Below, piece by piece: positions 1-8,988 of a DNA stretch of 37,662 nucleotides. The number at the start of each line of letters is the position of its first letter. Position 1 is the stretch's first letter. Origin of the DNA: Thermoguttaceae bacterium (GTDB taxonomy: Bacteria; Planctomycetota; Planctomycetia; Pirellulales; Thermoguttaceae); contig JARKPK010000157.1 in NCBI GenBank assembly GCA_029975295.1, forward strand, positions 1-37,662, given 5' to 3'. A program made the position numbers and the translations under genes. The notes under the pieces were generated by a model. That model saw only the letters and a list, made by a program, of their open reading frames with translations, did no database searches and was not told where the DNA came from.

Positions 1-305
1 CATTGATCCGGCGACGCATCGGCCGATTCGCTCGGCGTTTCCGCCGATGCCGGCTGGACCGACTCGTCCGGTTCGAAAAGGAAGGCGCCGGAACCGCCCG
101 CCGCATCGGGTTCGCCGGCGCTGCCCGCCGCGGCCGGCTCCGCATCAAACAAAAAGATATCCGAGGCAGGTCCCGACTCGCTCGGGCTGCCCGACGCCGA
201 ATCGTCGGCCGCGTCGTCGAAGTCCAATGGTTGCGAAAGCAGATCGTCTTCCGACGGCTGCGATTGGTCTTCCGGCCGATATTCGTTCGATTCGCCTCGC
301 GACAC
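1..305 (-). CDS. Unrecognised acidic low-complexity protein, N-terminal part
   Basis: This open frame runs off the left edge of the window, so only about the first 101 residues are visible. I chose the GTG at 303-305 because a GGGAGA Shine-Dalgarno lies 7 nt upstream (313-318) and no ATG exists in frame. The in-frame stop is a TAG a little over 170 nt further upstream. The protein begins MSRGESNEYRPED and is rich in Asp, Glu, Ser, Ala and Pro. Two similar hydrophobic islands, DIFLFDAEP and GAFLFEPDE, sit in the acidic background about 30 residues apart. No signal peptide, membrane segment or known domain is visible, and I do not recognise the gene. The even spacing of acidic residues and the Shine-Dalgarno argue that it is real. 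Its role may lie in a C-terminal domain outside the window. Confidence 0.55.
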   Translation of the reverse strand, partial: MSRGESNEYRPEDQSQPSEDDLLSQPLDFDDAADDSASGSPSESGPASDIFLFDAEPAAAGSAGEPDAAGGSGAFLFEPDESVQPASAETPSESADASPDQ

Positions 306-614
306 GGCGTGTTCTCCCACGATCACGGATGGATCGAGTCTGACGGTATGCAACAGAAGGCAACCGGCGGCGCGGGCCGAAACGGCCGAACCGTCAGTCC
401 GATCGGCTGCCGCCCCGGCGCGTTGGCCGGCGGCGCAGCCGAGTCTGCTCCCGCAGCGCCGCCGCGGGAACACCTATTTCGATTATAATTCGCCGACCGG
501 AGCACGCCACCGATTTATCGGCCGGTTCGGTCGGAATCTGCGAAACGCAACCCACTGGTGCATGGGCAGTTCGGACGCGGTATGTCGGGCGAACGGCTTG
601 CGGTGCCCGTTTCC
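306..614. other. Intergenic region with palindromic -10-like box and imperfect hairpin
   Basis: This gap separates two minus-strand genes. It holds an AT-rich palindrome ATTATAAT at 482-489, whose minus-strand reading gives TATAAT. It also holds a nested inverted repeat at 493-534: an outer arm CCGACC with GGTCGG, and an inner CCGA-TTTA-TCGG. The hairpin lies about 80 nt past the stop of the GAF-PAS-PilZ gene and could end its transcript, although no T-tract follows. I see no gene in the gap. Confidence 0.4.
482..487 (-). promoter_or_regulatory. Possible -10 box for the left-edge gene
   Basis: The minus strand reads TATAAT here, an exact sigma-70 -10 consensus, in a locally AT-rich patch of otherwise GC-rich DNA. 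The -35 region at 17 nt spacing is poor. Because the element is palindromic, the plus strand reads the same hexamer two bases away. It would give a leader of about 170 nt to the GTG at 305. Confidence 0.3.
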
Positions 615-1940
615 TCAGTAGGTCGCCCGCCCGGTGTAGCAGCAGCCGACCAAGAACATCTTCCGCCCCTGAAAATCGATTCGGTTGACGTGAACCACTT
701 TGGCCGTCAGGTACGAAATCTGAGGGGCCACGCCCAAGGCCACCACTAAGCCGTTGGCGGGCAACGGTTGATGGATCAAGAAGGAGAAGCCGCCGGCGCT
801 GATGTCGTTGCACATCACGGGGAAGAATTGATCGAGGTCGGGCAGCTTGTTCCCGATGATCGGGGCGATCATCTGCCGGTAGGGATACGACCGCCGCATC
901 CCCCGACGCCGTTCGAGGTTCATTACCGAAACCGGATCGGCAGCCGGTTGAGCGGGTTTTTCGATCGCCGTCAGCCGGGCTTCAAGTTGGCGCTCGCGCG
1001 TCACGTCGATTCCGGTGACGATCACCGAACTGGGGATCGTCTCGGAGCCGTGGCGCAGGCCGGCCAGCGTCCAAGCCACATTCCGCTGCTGCGAATGCTT
1101 GGTCAGCAGTCGGCTTTCGAACTCCACCGGGGCGTCCGTCGCCAGGGCTTTGCCCAAGGCGTGATGGAACAAGTGCAGTTCCTCGGGAACAGCCAGCGTG
1201 GCCTCGAGGCGGCGGCCGTTGAGTTCGTCGGCCGAGAAGCCCGTGGCCTTGTGGCACGCCGGATTGCTTCGCACCACCAGGCCGTTGTGATCGAGAATCA
1301 GCACGATCGCTTCCAGCACATCGAACAGGCCTTCGGACAATCGGCGTTCGGCCGCCAGATACTGTTCGGCCTGGCTTCGCGCAATCGTGGCGGCAACCAG
1401 GTGCGAAACGGTTTCCACGAAAAGCAGGTCTTCTTCGCTGAACGTGCGACGAACTGTGGTTCCGGCGCCGATGGCCCCCAGCGCGCGATCGACCAGCTTC
1501 AGCGGCGCCGCGGTTGCGGCGACAATCCCGTGCTTCGGCAGCAACCGATCGTCGAACCGCTGTTCGGCGGTCAAATCGGCAACGGCCGTCGGCAAAGCGG
1601 CGTTGATCGCGTACGCGCACAGTGAAAGTCGCGGATCGTCGGGAATTGGGCGACAGCGAATGACGTTTTGGTCCGACCGCTGGACCGACTGCGGGCGAAC
1701 CAAATGGGTTTCGATCGGCAGACCCGGCCCGCGGTACTGCGCGGCGATGCCGAACTCGGCGTGCAGCATTTCGGCCACCAGCGCCGCGGCATCTTGCAAC
1801 AAAACGCCGATGTCGGGCGGGGCCACGGCCCGCCGCCCGAGCGAAACAAGCGCCTGCTGGCGGGCAATCGCCTGGCCTGCGGCATCGCCGAGTTCGCTCT
1901 GGGACGGCGGATCGTGAGTAACGCTCTCGGACGGGTTCAT
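615..1940 (-). CDS. GAF-PAS-PilZ sensory protein
   Basis: This 441-residue cytoplasmic protein has three readable domains. Residues about 41-188 look like a GAF domain, with the typical TAAPL...GAI...F..EDL..VET pattern. Residues about 201-313 form a PAS domain (ILDHNGLVVRSNPA, ATGFSADELNG, ending in GIDVTRERQLEARL). The C-terminus from about 344 is PilZ-like, with an Arg-rich RRGMRR motif followed by NDISAGG at 378-384. In PilZ proteins these RxxxR and (D/N)xSxxG elements bind c-di-GMP. There is no output kinase, GGDEF or EAL domain, so it is probably an adaptor or effector that senses a small ligand or redox state and c-di-GMP together. I chose the ATG at 1940 (MNPSESV); an in-frame GTG at 2021 would add 27 residues. 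The gene lies 243 nt downstream of a degenerate GGDEF gene on the same strand. Confidence 0.8.
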   Translation of the reverse strand: MNPSESVTHDPPSQSELGDAAGQAIARQQALVSLGRRAVAPPDIGVLLQDAAALVAEMLHAEFGIAAQYRGPGLPIETHLVRPQSVQRSDQNVIRCRPIPDDPRLSLCAYAINAALPTAVADLTAEQRFDDRLLPKHGIVAATAAPLKLVDRALGAIGAGTTVRRTFSEEDLLFVETVSHLVAATIARSQAEQYLAAERRLSEGLFDVLEAIVLILDHNGLVVRSNPACHKATGFSADELNGRRLEATLAVPEELHLFHHALGKALATDAPVEFESRLLTKHSQQRNVAWTLAGLRHGSETIPSSVIVTGIDVTRERQLEARLTAIEKPAQPAADPVSVMNLERRRGMRRSYPYRQMIAPIIGNKLPDLDQFFPVMCNDISAGGFSFLIHQPLPANGLVVALGVAPQISYLTAKVVHVNRIDFQGRKMFLVGCCYTGRATY

Positions 1941-2183
1941 CGGTCGCTCTTGGCGCACAGCAGCTTGAGTTTCGTCGAACGCTCGGCCTTTCGCTGGATT
2001 CAGTGCAATCGGATCGATCACACGCTCATTTCACGCTTCTTTCACGCTTATGTTGGCGTTCCGTTCTTCGCTTATTCCCTTTGTTCCTTCTTCGCTCGGG
2101 CCGCGCCGCTCTTGCCGCTCGTCGGGCCGCCGGCGCCGTCGCTTCCGCGGAACTCGACAAGCGGATGCAGGGTCGCTTGCCGA

Positions 2184-3422
2184 TTATGCGACGGCGACGT
2201 GCCGTTCCTTGATCGTGAAGTTCGGCGGAATGACCGGCGCCGGGTGTTTGCCCTCGTGAAGAAAAGTTCGGTTGCGGCCGTAGCGCTTCGCTTCGTGAAC
2301 GGTGGCTTCCAGCCGTTCAAGCAACGAAAGCAGCGTGTCGGCAGGCGTGGCGGCCGTCACACCGCAACTGACCGTCAGCCGGATGTCGTTGGCCCCATCT
2401 TCAAAGTGAGTCATCTCCAAGCCCTGCCGAAGCTCCTCCACTGTGTTGGCTGCGGTGCGCAGATCGCCATCGAAAAACAGCAGGCAGAAGGATTGGCCGT
2501 TGTAGCGCGCCACAGCTAGGTCGGCGCAGTGCTTGCCGCGAAGCAGCCGTCCGCAGGCGTGAAGCGCCCGATCGGTCCGCCGATGGCCGTGCGCTTGATT
2601 GACGGCCGCCGTTTGATCGACGTCGATCAGCGCCGCAACCAGCGTCCGCATGCGATGCGGATCGCGGCGCCAGAAATCGATAATGGCCGATTCCATCGCG
2701 GCACGGGTGAGCAAGCCGGTTTGCTCGTCGGGGGCGTAGGTGTCGGGCTTCGAGTCGGGATGAGCCGTGCGAAGCAACTCCAGTTCCAGTCCGGCCAGCG
2801 ATGCATCGAACTGAAGGTTCCCCTCGATCAACTGACCGGCGTGCTGCGCCAATTGTTCGCGCTGGGGTTCGTTGTCGGCTTCGACATCGAACCCCTGGAA
2901 GGCGTTGTAGGCCTGTTGGATCGTCTCGTCCTGCTGCCGGGCGGCAGTTTCGATTTGCGAACCGATACCCGAACCGCTTTGGCCCAACGATTCAGCCAAC
3001 TCGGCCACGCGAGCCTGGCTTTTGTTCCGTTCGAGCAGGAACTCTTCCGTTGCCGCCCGCAACGATTCTAGGCACGATTCGATGGCCGCCGCGTCCCAAG
3101 GCTGGGTTTGATCGCGCAGCCGATCTTCGGTTGCATCGAGCTTGTTCTGATAGTCTTGTGTCCCGGCGCGGCATTGAACCAGTGGAGCGGCCTCGGGCGG
3201 AAGGGCGGCGGCCGGCGATAGGGCCGGCTGTTGCGATGCGGCAGGCTGAGGGATGGATCGAGCGGGGGCCGCGCGCGCCGGCGCAATGGGAGCCGCAGGC
3301 GACGCCGTTTCCCAGACCGGGCTGCCGGCGGCCATCATCCGTCGCCAACGCTGACCCAACGCGGCGCCGGCAGCGAAGCCCAAGACCATGTTCAACACAG
3401 CCAGCAAGAAGAACACCCACAT
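2184..3422 (-). CDS. Membrane-anchored protein with coiled coil and degenerate GGDEF domain
   Basis: The 412-residue protein starts with one transmembrane helix (about residues 2-22). An Ala/Pro-rich linker (about 35-85) and a helical, probably coiled-coil region (about 88-225) follow. Residues about 231-390 form a GGDEF-family domain. Family landmarks are clear: LTRAAMESAI where LTGLPNR is usual, LIDVDQTAAVNQAHGH for the D(I/V)DxFKxxND..GH loop, and SCGVTAATP near the end. The signature site itself reads NGQSF (308-312) instead of GGDEF or GGEEF, so diguanylate cyclase activity is unlikely. It more probably acts as a structural or nucleotide-sensing relic. The start is an ATG at 3420-3422 with AAGGAT about 12 nt upstream. 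The PilZ protein encoded downstream makes a c-di-GMP-related pair plausible. Confidence 0.75.
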   Translation of the reverse strand: MWVFFLLAVLNMVLGFAAGAALGQRWRRMMAAGSPVWETASPAAPIAPARAAPARSIPQPAASQQPALSPAAALPPEAAPLVQCRAGTQDYQNKLDATEDRLRDQTQPWDAAAIESCLESLRAATEEFLLERNKSQARVAELAESLGQSGSGIGSQIETAARQQDETIQQAYNAFQGFDVEADNEPQREQLAQHAGQLIEGNLQFDASLAGLELELLRTAHPDSKPDTYAPDEQTGLLTRAAMESAIIDFWRRDPHRMRTLVAALIDVDQTAAVNQAHGHRRTDRALHACGRLLRGKHCADLAVARYNGQSFCLLFFDGDLRTAANTVEELRQGLEMTHFEDGANDIRLTVSCGVTAATPADTLLSLLERLEATVHEAKRYGRNRTFLHEGKHPAPVIPPNFTIKERHVAVA

Positions 3423-3989
3423 CGGACCAACGATATCCTTCTGAAAGAAATCACGGTTTGACGGCAGAATTCAGCCATCGCCACGGCATGACACTCGGCG
3501 GCCTCCCCCTGTTGTCCTCTCAACCGGCGATCGACCGAGAACCCCTAAAAGTCTAGCTTACGACCGGGGGCGACGTGGTGTGCGCGGTGCCGCGATTACG
3601 GCCAACGCATCGGTCGGATGTCGCTGCGTTTTCCGTCGGGCGATACGCGCCGCGCAAGAACCGGACGGCGACGTGATGTTCCGCCGTGTTCCGCGTGTTC
3701 GCGGCCTGATGAGGCATCGAAACCGGCGTCTCGGGTCGGCCCGCTCGGCTCGATCGGCAGGAATGTGCAGCCTGGCGGGCTTCGCCGGAACAGTCCGGAT
3801 GTGCGGGTGGTAGCGGTCTGGGAATCGAAGGCGGCCGCTGTGCCGAGGTGTGATGATCGTCGCCGCGCGGGGTCGATACCAGAAGACGAAGAACAAGGAT
3901 CGTATTCGGGCACGGACGCGCCCAACGATCGCCTCGCGCAATGTGCGGGCGATCGCCGACCGGACAGACCCCCGGCGCGTCGCTGTGCC
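3423..3989. other. Divergent intergenic region upstream of ftsK
   Basis: This 567-bp gap lies between the divergent GGDEF-like gene and ftsK. The frame upstream of ftsK stays open from 3618, but its translation is Arg/Pro/Ser-rich with no domain, so I treat it as non-coding. I see no convincing promoter, tRNA or repeat. The short motif at 3706-3723 resembling a hammerhead core is discussed among the rejected items. Confidence 0.5.
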
Positions 3990-6833
3990 ATGCAAGAGTC
4001 CCGAAACCTCCCTCTCGATCTGCTCGCCCTAGGGTTGCTGGCCCTGGTGGTTTTCTTGACGGCGTCGCTCGTCGGCTACGATCCGGCCGATCCGCCTTCC
4101 GACTTGGTCTATCCGCCCAACGCCAAGGCGGCGAACCTTTGCGGGCCTTCGGGAGCATGGGCGGCCCACGGGCTGTTCGCGGCGTTTGGTTGCGGCGCGT
4201 ACTTCGTCGCGTTATCGCTGGCCGTCTGGGATTTTCTGTTGCTGGCCCGCAAGCCCATCGATCAGCCTTGGTTGCGATTGGTCGGTTGGCTATTGTCGTT
4301 GGCCGGCGTTTGCACCTTTGCCGCGATGTTCCTGCCGAGTTGGTCGCCCGGTCCGGCCATTGGCGCCGGCGGCTACTTGGGGGCGGCCGGCCGCGGGTTT
4401 CTTGAAGCGAACTTTGCGACATTGGGCGCGGCCATACTGACGCTGAGCGTCATTCTCGCCGGTTTGTTGCTGGCTACCGATTCGCTGGTGATTCGCGGGG
4501 TGGCCGTGCTGCTCGGCCGGTCGGCGCGGGAGATGGGCCGCGGCGCCGCTCGCGTCGGTTCGGCTTGCACGGCGCGGCTGGCCGGCAAGCGCAGCGACCT
4601 GGATACGGTGGATTGGGATGAGGCCGCTGACGCCGCGCCGACCTCTTCGGTGCGGGTCACGCGCCGGGGCGCCGATCGCGCGGGCGGCGATTCGAGCGAA
4701 GAGCCGGCGGCAGCGCCCGCGGGCGGCCTACGCTTGGTTGCCGACGATTCGGCGGCCGACGAGCCCGAGACACGAGTCGTTGCCCCGGCTGCGGCGGGCA
4801 AGCCCCCGGCCGGAACCGAGAATCGCGGCGAAGAGCCCGGCTCGCTGGACGACCTGCCCGAGATGGCTCCGCCGGCCGACGAAGAATACGAACTGCCCAG
4901 CCTGGATTTGCTGCTGCCCAGCGAAACCTTCAGCTTCGAAGAGCAGGAAAAGGAAGTGCGGCGGAAAGCGAAGGTGCTGGAGAAAACCTTCGCGGACTTC
5001 GGCTTCAACGTGCGGGTGGTCGAGATTCAAACCGGACCGGTCATCGCGCAGTTCGAGGTGGAGCTCGAAGCCGGCTTGCGGTTGAGCAAGATCACGGCTC
5101 TGTCCGACGACTTGGCGATTGCGCTGCGCGTGCCGAGCGTGCGGATCGTCGCGCCGATTCCGGGCAAGAACACCGTCGGCGTCGAGGTGCCGAACAACCA
5201 GCGGCAGTTGGTCCGTTTGCGCGAAGTGATGGAAGAGGCCAACGGACGGGCCGCCAAGATGCGCATTCCGATCTATCTGGGCAAAGACGTGGCCGGCGCG
5301 CCGATGGTGTGCGACTTGGCCAGCTTGCCGCATCTGCTGATCGCCGGGCGCACCGGCACGGGCAAGAGCGTGTGCCTGAACTCGATCATCGTGTCGCTGC
5401 TGATGACCCGCCGGCCCGACGAAGTGCGGATGCTGCTGATCGACCCGAAGATGGTCGAGCTCAGCCCCTACAAGAGCATTCCGCACCTGATGCACCCGGT
5501 AGTGACCGACATGCGCAAGGCCGAGGCCATCCTCGCCTGGGCCGTCGAAAAGATGGAAGAGCGCTATCACTTGCTCGCCCGGGCCGGCGTGCGCCATATC
5601 AGCAACTACAACCAGTTGGGCGAAGAAGAACTGATGGAGCGATTGGAAGTGGAATCGCCCGAGGAGCGGCGGCAGATTCCGCTGCACATGCCCTACATCG
5701 TCATCGTGGCCGACGAGTTGGCCGACCTGATGATGACCGCCGCCAAAGAGGTCGAAGGGCACATCATCCGCTTGGCGCAAAAGAGCCGGGCCGTGGGCAT
5801 CCATCTGGTTTTGGCGACGCAGAAACCGACGGTGGACGTGATCACCGGATTGATCAAGTCGAACCTGCCGGCGCGCATCTGCTTCCAAGTGGCCAGCCGC
5901 ACCGACAGCCGCGTAGTGCTCGACGAGATGGGCGCCGACAAACTGTTGGGCAATGGCGACATGCTCTTCCTCTGGCCGGGCACCAGCACACTGATTCGCG
6001 GGCAGGGCACCTACCTGGGCGACGACGAGATCAACAAGGTCATCGCCGCCGTGTCCACCAGCGAGCCGCAGTTCGTCAAAGAACTGGTGCAATTGCAGGC
6101 TTCGGCCGCGGCGGCCGCCGGCGGCGACGGCAAACCGTTCTCCGCCCGCGACGAGCTTTACGAGGCTGCGATCGATTGCGTGGTCCGCGAAGGCCGCGGC
6201 AGCGTGTCGCTGTTGCAGCGCGCGTTGGGCATCGGCTACGGGCGGGCGGCGCGCTTGATCGACTTCATGGCCGAGGACGGCATCGTCGGCCCCTACAACG
6301 GATCGCAAGCTCGCGAGGTGCTGATCAGCGTTGAAGACTGGGAAGCCCGGGTCCAAGGCAACCGCCCCGGCGCGGCCCCGGCGACCCCGCGCCCGCCCGC
6401 GCCGCGGAGGTCTTCGACCATCGTCCTCAGCCCTCCGCGCGCTGAACGGTTTGACGACGATGAAGGCGCCGACAACGAAGAATCGGACACCGCCCCATCG
6501 GCGCGCCGGCCGGCATCGAGGGCCAACGCGGCGGCAAGATCTCCGTCCGAAGAAGCGTTATCGGAACAATCGCCATCGGAAGAAGCGCCCTTCGACGACG
6601 ACGATCTGCCCTCGGCCGCTGTTGGCCCGTTGGGCGCTGTCGGCCCCTCGTCGGCTGGCGATGCCGCAGGTGGGGCGATCACCCCATTGGGCGTGGCCGC
6701 CGTCGCCGAGACCGTCGCCGCCTCGCGCAACGCCGACCGCCCAGCGGCCGACGGCGCGACGGCAAACGCCGCCGGAAGCATCGTTCCGGCCGCCGGCCCC
6801 GCGCCGGGCGACAATGCCGCCCAGGTGGCCTGA
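3990..6833 (+). CDS. ftsK: DNA translocase FtsK with unusual C-terminal tail
   Basis: FtsK is the hexameric DNA pump at the division septum that clears chromosome ends and activates XerCD recombination at dif. The product is 947 residues. Four hydrophobic helices occupy about residues 9-29, 58-86, 94-114 and 143-163. An acidic linker follows (about 200-310), then the alpha/beta motor (about 320-700). The motor has Walker A GRTGTGKS (453-460), Walker B VIVADELADL (571-580) and the LATQKPTVDVITG motif. A winged-helix gamma domain covers about 720-782; in the family it reads the polar KOPS sequences. FtsK normally ends there, but this protein continues for about 165 residues of Pro, Ala, Ser and acidic low complexity. 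I chose the ATG at 3990 because the predicted membrane domain begins directly after it; its Shine-Dalgarno is poor. Upstream in-frame sequence shows no domain. Confidence 0.93.
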   Translation: MQESRNLPLDLLALGLLALVVFLTASLVGYDPADPPSDLVYPPNAKAANLCGPSGAWAAHGLFAAFGCGAYFVALSLAVWDFLLLARKPIDQPWLRLVGWLLSLAGVCTFAAMFLPSWSPGPAIGAGGYLGAAGRGFLEANFATLGAAILTLSVILAGLLLATDSLVIRGVAVLLGRSAREMGRGAARVGSACTARLAGKRSDLDTVDWDEAADAAPTSSVRVTRRGADRAGGDSSEEPAAAPAGGLRLVADDSAADEPETRVVAPAAAGKPPAGTENRGEEPGSLDDLPEMAPPADEEYELPSLDLLLPSETFSFEEQEKEVRRKAKVLEKTFADFGFNVRVVEIQTGPVIAQFEVELEAGLRLSKITALSDDLAIALRVPSVRIVAPIPGKNTVGVEVPNNQRQLVRLREVMEEANGRAAKMRIPIYLGKDVAGAPMVCDLASLPHLLIAGRTGTGKSVCLNSIIVSLLMTRRPDEVRMLLIDPKMVELSPYKSIPHLMHPVVTDMRKAEAILAWAVEKMEERYHLLARAGVRHISNYNQLGEEELMERLEVESPEERRQIPLHMPYIVIVADELADLMMTAAKEVEGHIIRLAQKSRAVGIHLVLATQKPTVDVITGLIKSNLPARICFQVASRTDSRVVLDEMGADKLLGNGDMLFLWPGTSTLIRGQGTYLGDDEINKVIAAVSTSEPQFVKELVQLQASAAAAAGGDGKPFSARDELYEAAIDCVVREGRGSVSLLQRALGIGYGRAARLIDFMAEDGIVGPYNGSQAREVLISVEDWEARVQGNRPGAAPATPRPPAPRRSSTIVLSPPRAERFDDDEGADNEESDTAPSARRPASRANAAARSPSEEALSEQSPSEEAPFDDDDLPSAAVGPLGAVGPSSAGDAAGGAITPLGVAAVAETVAASRNADRPAADGATANAAGSIVPAAGPAPGDNAAQVA

Positions 6834-7305
6834 TGCGGCCGTTGGGGCGATCGCTGCGCACCGCGGCGCAAGGCAAATCCGGCAAGAGGGCCAAAGGGAC
6901 TGGTGTTCCCGCGATCTCCTCAAGGGGCGCCCTGCCATTTCGGCACTTATTTTCGGCGACCGGGCGCCGCAGTTTTCAAATCGTCTCCAACATCGGCTGA
7001 ACCGATTTCTGCCGCTTCCTCGTGATCGCCGCAGAGATAATGCAACTGCTAAGTCGTTCTCGGTCGGCGGAATAACGGCCGTGGGTTGGTTGGTCGGGTC
7101 GCGTGGTCGTTCTGGGCAGATCCAAGCGGCATTTGTCCTTCAGCGCGGCGGCGACGCCTTCCCGTCGGCGCAACACCGCGTATGATAATCGGTTCCCACG
7201 CAAACGTCCGTCGCGCCGCACGGCGGCGCCGAGCAAGCGACGCCGGCGAGGCCGCGGCGCGGACAACGAGAATCATTCGAAGAAGAGAATCGTTCCAGGT
7301 GAAGC
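6834..7305. other. Intergenic region between ftsK and ettA
   Basis: This gap of 472 bp contains no supportable gene. A TATGATAAT stretch at 7181-7189 is a possible -10 region for ettA, with only a weak TTCCCG at the -35 position (7159-7164). No strong hairpin follows the ftsK stop that I can see. Confidence 0.4.
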
Positions 7306-8988
7306 ATGCCGCCACAGTTTATCTTTGAAATGCACCGCGTCGGCAAACGATTTGGCGAGCGGGTCGTGCTGCGCGACATCAGCCTGTCGTTCTTCTACGG
7401 GGCGAAAATCGGCGTGGTGGGCGAGAACGGCTCGGGCAAATCGACCTTGCTGCGGATTATGGCCGGCCTCGACACCGACATCGACGGCACGGCCCATCTG
7501 GCCAAGGGAATGCGCGTTCGTTTGGTGGCGCAAGAGCCGGAATTGGCGCTCGATCAGACGGTGCGCGAGAATCTTCGCACGGCCGTCGCGCCGATTCAGT
7601 CGCTGCTCGATCGGTTCAACGAGCTGACCGCGCGGATGGGCGATCCGGGCCCCGACGACGACTTGGACAAGATGGTTGACGAGCTGGGCCGCTTGCAGGA
7701 GCAGATCGACGCGGTTGAAGGCTGGGAGATCGACCGGCATATCGACATGGCCGCCGACGCCTTGGTGCTCCCGCCCGACGAAGCGATCGTCGGACGCCTC
7801 TCCGGCGGCGAGCGCCGGCGGGTGGCGCTGGCGATGGCCCTGCTGGAAAAGCCCGATCTGCTGCTGCTCGACGAACCGACCAACCATCTCGACGCGGAAA
7901 CGGTCGAATGGCTCGAGGCCGAGCTCCGCGGCTATCCGGGCACGGTGATCATCGTCACCCACGATCGCTACTTTCTCGACAACGTGACGAAGTGGATTCT
8001 CGAATTGGAGAACGGCCGAGGGCTGCCCTTCGAGGGCAACTATTCCTCTTGGCTCGAGCAGAAGGCCGAGTTGCTGCGGGTGGTGGAGAAGAAGGAAACG
8101 CAGCGGCAGCGCGTGCTTCAGCGCGAGTTGGATTGGATTCGGACCTCGCACCAGGGGCGGCGGCAGAAGAACCTGGCCCGAATCAAAGCCTACGAGCAAC
8201 TGGCCGATCAACAGATCGACACGAAAAGCGAAACAATCATTCAAATCGCTCCCGGGCCGCGGCTGGGCGACAAGGTGCTGACGTTCCGCGACGTGGGCAA
8301 GGGATACGCCACCTCGGAAGGCCCGCTGACGTTGCTCGACGGCTGTTCGTTCGACGTGCCGCGTGGGGCGATGGTCGGGCTCATCGGCCCGAACGGTGCG
8401 GGCAAAACGACGCTGCTGCGGATGATCGTCGGCGACGAGCGGCCCGACACCGGCTCGATCGAACTGGGGCCGACCGTCGCCCTCTCCTACGTCGATCAGC
8501 ACCGCGACGCGTTGGACGACGCCCGAAGCGTTTTCGAGGAGATCACCGACGGCAAAGACACGGTGCAGCTTGGGCCGGTGTCGATGAACTCCCGCGCGTA
8601 TGTGGCGCGGTTCAACTTCCGCGGTCCGCAGCAACAGAAGCTGGTGGGCGAGTGTTCCGGCGGCGAGCGGAACCGCATCCACTTGGCCAAGCTGCTCCGG
8701 CGCGGCGGCAACCTGTTGCTGCTCGACGAGCCGACGAACGATCTCGACGTGAACACGATGCGCGTACTGGAACACGCGCTGATCGACTTCCCCGGGTCGG
8801 CGCTGATCATCAGCCACGACCGCTTCTTCTTGGACCGGATTTGCACGCACTTGCTCGTGTTCGAGGGCGGCGGAAAAACGCGCTGGTTCGAGGGCAACTT
8901 CGCCGCGTACGAAGAGCTGGTGGCTTCGGAAAGCCCCGATCGTTTGGCTCATCGGCGACAGAAGTACCACCGCATTGCCGCCCGTTGA
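7306..8988 (+). CDS. ettA: ABC-F translation factor EttA
   Basis: EttA is a soluble ABC-F ATPase that binds the ribosomal E site and gates the first peptide bonds according to ATP/ADP level. The 560-residue product has two ABC cassettes and no membrane domain. Cassette one has Walker A GENGSGKS (39-46), signature LSGGE (165-169) and DEPTNHLD (189-196). Its insertion at about 96-140 corresponds to the arm that contacts L1 in EttA. The inter-cassette linker (about 255-305) is charged, with the WIRTSHQGRRQKNLARI pattern typical of the EttA tRNA-interaction motif. Cassette two has GPNGAGKT, the signature CSGGERNR and DEPTNDLD. Length and motifs match EttA rather than Uup or antibiotic-resistance ABC-F proteins. 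The ATG at 7306 follows AGGTGA at a short spacing. The neighbours do not suggest an operon. Confidence 0.93.
   Translation: MPPQFIFEMHRVGKRFGERVVLRDISLSFFYGAKIGVVGENGSGKSTLLRIMAGLDTDIDGTAHLAKGMRVRLVAQEPELALDQTVRENLRTAVAPIQSLLDRFNELTARMGDPGPDDDLDKMVDELGRLQEQIDAVEGWEIDRHIDMAADALVLPPDEAIVGRLSGGERRRVALAMALLEKPDLLLLDEPTNHLDAETVEWLEAELRGYPGTVIIVTHDRYFLDNVTKWILELENGRGLPFEGNYSSWLEQKAELLRVVEKKETQRQRVLQRELDWIRTSHQGRRQKNLARIKAYEQLADQQIDTKSETIIQIAPGPRLGDKVLTFRDVGKGYATSEGPLTLLDGCSFDVPRGAMVGLIGPNGAGKTTLLRMIVGDERPDTGSIELGPTVALSYVDQHRDALDDARSVFEEITDGKDTVQLGPVSMNSRAYVARFNFRGPQQQKLVGECSGGERNRIHLAKLLRRGGNLLLLDEPTNDLDVNTMRVLEHALIDFPGSALIISHDRFFLDRICTHLLVFEGGGKTRWFEGNFAAYEELVASESPDRLAHRRQKYHRIAAR

Noticed and set aside
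3706-3723. Hammerhead-ribozyme-like core, CTGATGAG ... CGAAAC
   Set aside because: The two conserved core strings occur in order, but stem II would have only one or two pairs and no stem III with a UH cleavage site can be formed after GAAA.
3618-3989. N-terminal extension of FtsK by 124 residues
   Set aside because: The extension is Arg/Pro/Ser-rich, unlike any FtsK N-terminus; the membrane domain begins right after the ATG at 3990.
4728-6356. Long open frame (542 codons) on the minus strand opposite ftsK
   Set aside because: It is His/Gln/Val/Asp-rich, the usual antisense image of a GC-rich gene, and ftsK on the other strand has complete motifs.
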